DNA of 64,000 bases from M3007 sp044226205 (lineage in GTDB: Bacteria > Bacteroidota > Bacteroidia > Chitinophagales > Saprospiraceae), in NCBI GenBank assembly GCA_044226205.1, contig JBGAHL010000006.1:62001-126000 (forward strand), written 5' to 3'. Of this stretch, positions 19,301 to 28,300 are shown piece after piece (the stretch's first letter is position 1; every line of letters starts with the position of its first letter). The notes beneath the pieces were generated by a model. It was not told the origin of the DNA. It saw only the letters and a program-made list of their open reading frames with translations, and made no database searches. The position numbers were made by a program, and so were the translations under genes.

Positions 19301-22300
19301 CCCTAACCTTCAATTACACCGGCAGCATGCAAACCTTTACGGTGCCAGATGGGGTTACGTCCATCAATATCCAGGCTTTCGGTGCACAAGGTGGTGATGG
19401 AAGCGGCGGGACCGGCGGCGCTACAGGCGGCGCTGGTGGCAAGGGCGGTATGGTTCAGGGCGACCTGGCCGTTACGCCCGGACAAGTAATCAATCTGTTT
19501 ATCGGCGGCGCTGGCGCCACGCCTGCGGGCGGATACAACGGCGGTGCTAACGGCGGAACGCAAAACTCCGGCGGCGGTGGCGGCGCGACCGACATTCGCG
19601 TCGGCGGCACAGCCGATGCCAACCGCGTACTGACTGCCGGCGGCGGCGGCGGAGGCGGCCGTGGCGGATGTGAAGAAAATAACCAAATGGGCGGCAACGG
19701 CGGCGTTGGCGGCGTTGGCGGCGGCGGCATTGGCGGCAACGGTAATGACACGCCTTCTTCAGGCGGCTTCGCCGGCGGTGGCAAAGGCGGCAATTTCGCC
19801 GGCGTTCAGGGCGCATTGGGCGCAGCCGGCATTGGTTGCAGTGGTTTCCTTGGCGATCCCGGCTTGTCAACATCGACCTCTATGGGTGCTGTTGGCGGCG
19901 GCGGCGAGACCTGCTGCTGTTTTAACGGAGGTACAACTCCCGGCGGCGGCGGCGGCGGCGGCGGTCAGATTGGCGGCGGCGGCGGCGGCGGTGGTTCCGC
20001 AGGCACTACCGGTTGTTCCGGCAACAGTAAAGGCGCTGGCGGCGGCGGCGGCGGCGGCTCTTCCTACACTGGCGGCGTTGACAATGCCGTCGTTATGGAT
20101 GGTATTAATACAGGCAATGGGTACATCATTATCTCCTATGGCCTCACTCCTTGCACATCGCCCCGGGTATGCGGTACGGTAACTGTTACCCCGCTGCCGA
20201 CTGCATCCATCTCGGTGAGCGAGACTTCGGGCGCAATGAACGACGACGGAAACATCTGCTCCGGCGCTTCGGTCACCCTGACGGCCACGGGCGGCGGCAC
20301 CTATCTGTGGAGCACCACGGCAACGACGGCATCTATCACCGTCAGCCCGAGCAGCACCACGACCTACACGGTGACGGTTACGGCTAATGATTGTTCTACA
20401 TCGACCAGCTCGGTGATCAACGTCACCCCGATGCCTTCGCTCAGTGCAACGCTCAACGGCGTAACGGTGAGCAACAACAACGATGGTTCCGACGATACCG
20501 GCTCGTTTGCTATTTGCAACGGAAGCAATATCACTTTTGATGCTTTCACCGACGTAGCCGGCGCTTCCGGCACTATCAAGGCTTATCAGACGGTCAGCCT
20601 GAGCAATGTAAGCTTGTCCTACTGCAACAACTGTGCAGCGCTGGTTACGGTATTCCCCGGCGTCAGCGGCGCAGCCACTTTGGTCAATCCTGCCATGCCT
20701 GGCACGGTGACGCTCAGTTTCAGGGTGTTCAATGACCTGAACAACAACAATATCATCGATGCCGATGAATGCCCCAACGACTGGGTGGTGTACACCATTA
20801 CGGTCAATCCCATTCCGGTGCCCGCCATCGCAGTAACGGAGAATTCCGGCACGACGAATAACGATGGCACGATCTGTACGGGCGCGTCAGTGACCCTGAC
20901 CGCCAGCGGCGGAGGCACTTATCTGTGGAGCCCGGGCGGCGCCACAACGGCTTCGATCACAATCAACCCGACCAGCAACACCACCTACACGGTGACTGTC
21001 ACGGCGAATAATTGTTCGTCTTCGACCAGCCAGGTCATTCTTGTAAACCCCTTGCCGGCTGTCAGCCTCAATCTGGACGTCGACGCAGCCTGTCTTAGCG
21101 ATGCTCCGCTGGCACTGACCGGCGGCTCTCCCGTTGGCGGTGTTTACAGCGGCGCTGGTATTTCCACAAGTCCGACCCTCAATCCGGCCACCGCAGGCAC
21201 TGGTAATCATGTGATTACCTACGCTTATAGCGATGGCAACGGATGTGTAAATACGGCAACAGACGGTTTCACGGTTTATAATTTACAAATCACCAACTAC
21301 AACCCCGGCAACAGTTCAACAGCCGGCACACGAACGGTATGCGATGGAGACAGCCCCGTCTTTACGGTTGATTTTGCGACCACGCCTGCCGGTACGGTCA
21401 CGCGCAACTGGCAATATAACGACGGCGTCAACGGCTGGCTGCCTATTCCCGCAGGTCCGCAATATTCTGTACTGTTGGGCGCCAATCCCGGATCGACCCG
21501 ACTGCGCGTCAACAACGCTCCGAATACCCTGAACGGCTATCAGTATCGCGTTGTATTGAGCAACGGCGCCTGTTCGCTTACCTCTAACGCCTTTACCCTT
21601 TTTGTCAACGGTCCTTTGACCATCACAGGACCTTCGTCGGTCACTGTTTGCGCTCCCCCGGCTGTACAAACAGCCACCTTTACGGCAGTAGTCAGCAGCC
21701 CCTCGGGCCCTGCTCCCGATTTGCGCTGGCAGTATTTCAACGGATCGACCTGGCAAAACATCGCCAATACTTTCGGCGGCAACACCAATCCGCTGACCCT
21801 GACGAATGCATGGCCCTTCTGGCCGACGCCGGGCAACAGCGTGCAAATTCGTTTGCGTGCAGATGTCCCGGGTTGCGGAAACGTATTCTCCGATCCTGTG
21901 ACCTTGACCGTCCAGCCGGCGATCACGCCCGTCATCAGCGGCCCGCTCTATGTCAACTCGATGGCATCGGTGTTTATGCTGGCCGACCCTGGCGTCGTTG
22001 CGCCCGCAACGCTTGCAGGCGGCACCTGGGCAATTTCGGGTGGTCCCGGAACGGCCTCTAACGACTACTCGGATGATTTCTTGCTGGTTGCCACCGGGGA
22101 CTTGCCCGGCACGGTTACCATTACCTACCAGGCCACCGACAACGCAGGCTGCACCGGCACGGACGAAGTCACGTTGACGGTACTCGACAAACTCACACTC
22201 AGCGCAATTCCGTCCGATTTGACGGTATCCTGCGGCGACGAAATCACCGTCAACATCGAGGCCGACAACCTGGTTGATCTGATCGAACTGGCCTACAACC

Positions 22301-25300
22301 TGAGCTGGGACCCCGCCCAACTGGCTTATGCCGGCAGCAGCGCACCTTCGCTCGGCGGCAGCGCCCCGGTAATTGACGCTTCCAATGCCAATATTGGCCT
22401 GCTCTCCTACTATTGGGGCGGCGAATACACCGGCATGCCGCTCAACGACCACGTGTTGCTCACCCTGACCTTCACGGTAATACAAAACAGCGGCTCGGCT
22501 GCTATCCTCATCGATAGCCCGGCGGCAACCAATACTTCCATTTCGGCAGTCCCGATCAATACCAACGATGGTACGATGAGTGTGACGCCGATCCTGATTG
22601 TACTCGACAATCCCGACCCGGTTTGTCCGGTAGACTGCGACGACGCACAAGGGCAATCGGTGGTATTTGGCATCGAGGCTACGGGCAATCCGAACGAGTA
22701 CAGCATCGACTGGAACAGCGCCGCCAACATGGCCGGCATTCCCGATGTGTTGCCTTCCCTGCTTGATATTTCCAACGGCCAATTTGAAGTCAGCATTCCC
22801 TGCGGCCTGCTGGCAGGCGTGTATGGCGGCACCCTTTACGTAACCAACACACTCACTGGCTGCTCGGGTTCCACCTCGATCGCTGTTGTTATCGACAACA
22901 TTCCGCCGCAGATTGAATGCCCGGAAGATGTTATGACTTCCTGCGACATTCCTCCGGTCGATCTCGATGCGGCGATGGTAAGCGACAACTGTGGCGACGT
23001 GACGGTGACCAGCTCCGAAAGCAACAATGAAGGCTACGGCTGTTTCGGCAACCCGCTGATTATCAGTCGCTCCTACATTGCAACGGATGCTGCCGGCAAC
23101 TCGACCAACTGTATTCAGTTGATTACGCTGGTCGATCAGACCGGCCCTGTGCTTGCAGAAGATGCGCTTGAATTCAACGACTACTGTTTCGATGATGAAA
23201 CGGAGGCGCTGACTGCAATCCGCGATTACTTGCTCGAATTCGTGACTGACGAATGCCATCCCAACGGCATCGTAATTCAGGACATCGAAGACTTCAATAT
23301 TTCGTACGACGAAAATACCTGCACCGCAACCGTAACGGCAGGTGCGATCGACGGTTGTGTGCCGGCCAATTCCTCCGATTTTGTATTCGAAGGTATTTTG
23401 ATCGACGGCACGCCGCCCACACTGACGCTGACCGATATCGACGATTGCTACGAAACCATTGCAGACGCTCTCGCGGCAGCGGTTAATCCGGAGTTTACCA
23501 TGGCAGAGGATAATATCATCTGCAATGAACCGACGGTGGAAGCCGAACTGGCCAGCAATACCGACCTCTGCGAAGCAATCATCATTGTGACGGCGACAGA
23601 CGAATGCGGAAATATTACAACCGGCACCTACGGTCCGGTCCGTATCGACGGTGAGTCGCCGCTCATTTTGAACAACAATCCGTTGTTGTTGTCAACTACC
23701 TGCTTTGAAACATTCGAAGAAGCAGCAGCAGCGGCGGAAGCCGCCATTGAAGCCGGCGACAACTGTTCGGATGCGGCTGATCTGATTATTGGCACTGACG
23801 AACTTTCGCCGGACGCTTCCTGCCCCTACACCCTCACGGTGCGTGTTACCGACGAATGCGGCAACTTTGCCTTGTATCAATTTACCAATGTTAAAATTGA
23901 TGCCGACGGCCCGGTGCCTGTGTACGACGAACCACAAGGCCCGCTTTGTTTCCGCAATGAATCCGACGCAACAGATTACCTGCTCCAACTCGTGGGCTGG
24001 GAAGATGAATGCGGGTTCCCGGTTATGTATGAAACGGCCACCTATTCCGATCTAAACGATCCCGATCCCAACGACGACTGCGGATTTGGCACAGTGACCG
24101 TTACTGCTGTTGACCTTTGCAACCACAGCACTTCCGTGGTATTCGATATCAAACTTGATGCTACCCCTCCGGGCACCATCGATCCCGAGGGCTTGCCTTC
24201 TCTCACTTATGGCTGCATCGGCGATGCCATTCTTGATCTGGAAGGTGTACAGATGCAATTGCAGGACAATTGCCCGGGTACGATCGACGTGACTTACGAA
24301 GGGCAGGAGCTGGCCTATTTAAACACCTGCGTATTTATTCGCAGCTATACGGCCACCGATGCCTGCGGTTTGACCAGCACCATCACACAACGCATTGAAA
24401 TCAACGATGACGAACCGCCGGTCTGGGATGCACAGAATACGACGGAAGAACTCTTCATTTCCTGTAGCGCAGGCGACGATGAAATCAGTCTCGAGGATCT
24501 GGTACAAAGCGCGCTCAACATCGATCCGCCGGCTGTTTCCGACAACTGCGAAGGCTCGGACGAAAACGTGGTGTACATCACGGTCACTGACGAAACTTTC
24601 CCGCCGGTTGTCGACGAGGACTGCCCGAACGGGTACTCCATCACGAGAATCTGGACGGCAGTCGATCAATGCGGCAATGCCAGCACCTTTACCCGCATCG
24701 TTCATGTTGCCGACACGGAGGCGCCGACGGTGGTTCCCGACTGTCAGTTCGAACCCTTAAATCTGTACACCTCGCAAGGGTTTGAATGCCCGGCCGAGCC
24801 ATCGATTTCGCTTTATGTCGGACAAGAGTTGACCCTCAATTCGACCTGGACCGTGGCAGGCTTATCCATACCGCCGCTTGAAGGTTGCATTCAGGACAAT
24901 TGCAGCGCTTCGGAAGACATTAGCCTCCTTGTGGCCGACATCGATTACGGTGTCGACGGCGAAGGTCTGCCTTGCACGCGCACCCTCACGGTTACGTTCT
25001 CGCTGATCGATGCCTGCGGTAATACGCAGCCTGATCCGCTCGTCCTGATTTTCAACATCATCGACAACAGCGCACCGGTTTGGGAAACCGCACAGAACGC
25101 ACTCGACCGCGTGGTGGATTGCAATATCAGCGCAGAACTGGACGACGCGCTCGAACTTGAACCGGTTCCCGTGGACAACTGCGGCAACGGCGCTATCCTT
25201 TCTTCGCCGTCTTATGTCGAAACCCCGGGCGACTGCGCCGGTGAATACACGATCACCCGTACCTGGTTTGCCTACGATCAATGCGGCAACAGCAACTCGC

Positions 25301-28300
25301 CGATCTTTACGCAGACCATTCATGTGATCGACCTCGATCCGCCGGTTTGGTCGAGCGCTCCGAACGCTGGCAATGCCACGGTTTCCTGCAGCAACGCGGG
25401 CGACCTTGCGACTGCACAGGCTTTTGTGCCGGTTGCCAGCGATGCCTGCGGAAGCACTACCACGATCACGAAAGTACCTGGCACGTTTGTGCCCTCGAAC
25501 AACTGTCCGCAATCGGGTACGATTACCAATACGTTCACCGTCGTGGACGCCTGCGGCAATCAGGGAACGACGACCTATACCCAGGTTATCACGATTATCG
25601 ACAACACCCCGCCGGTTTGCAGCACGGGCGTAATAGCCAGCTGTTACCAGTCTGTTGCGGAAGCAGAGGCAGCAGCAATCGCCGCTACAACTGCCACGGA
25701 CAACTGCTCGCCGACCAATCTGCTGACCAAAACAGCCAGTACCTCGGGTACCTGCAACGCGGTGGTCACCGTCACGGTTACCGACCAGTGCGGCAATTCC
25801 TCCAGCGTGCCTTACAGCACCCGGATCGACAACGAACCGCCAACCCTGGTTGCCAACTGTGCGGCGCTTGCACCGAGCTACCCGACGGCTACCGCCGCCC
25901 AGGTCGCCATGCAAAACGTCACCAGTTACCAGGATAACTGCCCCGGCTCCTACACCGTATCCGGCAATACCGTGGGCACCTGCAATGCAATTGTCACGCT
26001 GACCTACACGGACGCCTGTGGCAATTCCAGCAATGTATCCTGCTCCACCAGCATCACGGCTACCCCGCTGGCGATTGCATGTCCTGCAAACGCATCGGTT
26101 TCCACCAATGCGAACGTCTGCACGTTCACGGTGCCGGCCAACTCGTACAACCCGACCATTACCGGAGGCTGTCAGCCATACACCCTCAGCTACTCGGCCA
26201 ACAACGGGGCTTCACCCGCTTCGGGTAGCTCGCTGGGCGGTATGGTGTTGAACAAAGGCGTGACCACGATCACCTGGACCGTCACAGATGCCAATAATGC
26301 GTCAACTTCCTGCGCATTTACGGTAACGGTTAATGACACGCAACTGCCGACGATTACTTGCCCGGCCAATATTGTCAAGTCCAACGACAACAACGCATGT
26401 GGCGCCGTGGCAACCTACACCGTTACCGCTTCCGACAACTGTATGTACACCGTGACGCAAACAGCAGGCCTTCCCAGTGGCTCGACCTTCCCGGTCGGTA
26501 CCACGGTCAATGCCTTCCAGGCGGTTGACATGTCGGGTAACTCGGCATTCTGCTCGTTCAATGTAACGGTCAATGACACCCAGGCGCCCGCTATTGTTTG
26601 CCCGGCCAATATCACGACAGGCAATACCGCCGGCCAATGCAGTGCTGTGGTCAATTACAGCGTCACGGCGACGGACAACTGCGGCGGCACAACGACGCTG
26701 ACCCTGATCAACGGCCCGGCGAGCGGCTCCACATTCCCGATCGGCACTACGGGTCCGATCCAGTGGCGCGCCACCGACGGCGCCGGCAATACGGCCAATT
26801 GCTCGTTCAATGTAACGGTCAATGACACCCAGGCGCCCGCTATTGTTTGCCCGGCCAATATCACCACGCCTGCCATGGGCGGCGGTTGTTCGGCCACGGT
26901 TACGTACAGCGTTACCGCCAGCGACAATTGCGGTGGCACCATCACCCCCGTCCTTGTAAGCGGCGGGGCCAGCGGTTCCTCCTTTAGCGGTACTTCGACC
27001 GTGACGTGGAAGGCAACGGATGCAGCCATGAACATGACGACCTGCGCCTTTACCGTAACCGTAACAGACGGTCAAAACCCGACGATCAACTGCCCGGTTT
27101 CGGGTACCGTTATTCGTCCGACCAATGTTAACAACTGCTTCTACACGGTTGTCGGTAATGAATTCAACGCCACTGGAGCCGATAACTGCGGTACACCGAC
27201 CGTCACGTACAGCCTGTCGGGCGCTACCACCGGCACTGGAACTTCGCTTGCAGGGGTACAATTGAACAAAGGCACCAATACGGTCACCTGGACTGCCACG
27301 GACGCTGGCAATAACACGGCGATTTGCAGCTTTGTCGTTCAGGTGAACGACACCCGCCCGCCGGTTGTCGCCTGCCCGCCGAGCCAGTCGGTCAACGCCT
27401 CGGCCAACGCATGCGGCGCTACCGTCAACCCGGGCACGCTGGGCGCTACCGACAACTGCGGCATTGCCTTGTCGTCTTTCGGACCGATCCCGGTGAACAA
27501 CTTCTTCCCGATCGGTACGACAACGCTCACAGGTACGGCTTCCGACAACAGCGGCAATACGGCCATGTGCACAACGACCATTACCGTAACCGACAATCAG
27601 CCGCCGGTATTTACCAAATGCCCGGCTGATCTTACGCTGAACAACGTTGAAGGCGGTTGCACGGGTCAATACGGCTCCACCGAAGCGCCCGAAGTATCCG
27701 ACAACTGCGCATTCTCGCTCAACTGGGTACTCAGCGGCGCTACGACTGGCAGTGGTTCCGGCCCGATTCCAGCCAATACGGTGTTCAACTCAGGTGTGAC
27801 GACGGTCACCTTCACGGCCACCGACGCCAGCAACAACACGGCTGTCTGCTCCTATCACGTCTCCGTGATTTGTATCAAAGTGGCGGGCAAGATCATTTGG
27901 GAACACAACCGGGTCAGCAACCCGATCGGTGTCAAAAATGCCACGGTTACCCTCATGAGTACCAGTGTGCCGCCCATGCCGGCCAACCCGCTGACGACCT
28001 TGACCGACAACTCGGGTATGTATATGTTCAATATGCCGATTGGCAAGGACCTGATGATCGAACCGACGAAACCTGCACTCAACAATGCGCAGAAACTCGA
28101 CGGTGTGACCATCGCCGATGCCCAGGCCATTCAGGCTCATTTGAACAATACTACGCCAATAACAGATCCGTACAAACTGATCGCGGCCGACGTGAACAGC
28201 ACGAACACGGTAACAACGGTGGATGCCAGCATCATCACTTCCGCACTGATGGGCAACCCGCTCTCTTTGGCGGCGTTCGATCCTTCGTGGAAGTTTATCA

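Noticed and set aside
19300..20140. Glycine-rich stretch as a frameshift or non-coding artefact
   Set aside because: The frame stays open on both sides, the lead-in matches a known glycine-rich domain pattern, and GGC/GGT codons stay in phase.
21316..27669. Long minus-strand open frames (647, 350 and 455 codons) inside the 4282-aa gene
   Set aside because: Same antisense effect; composition is not protein-like and no start context or domain was seen.
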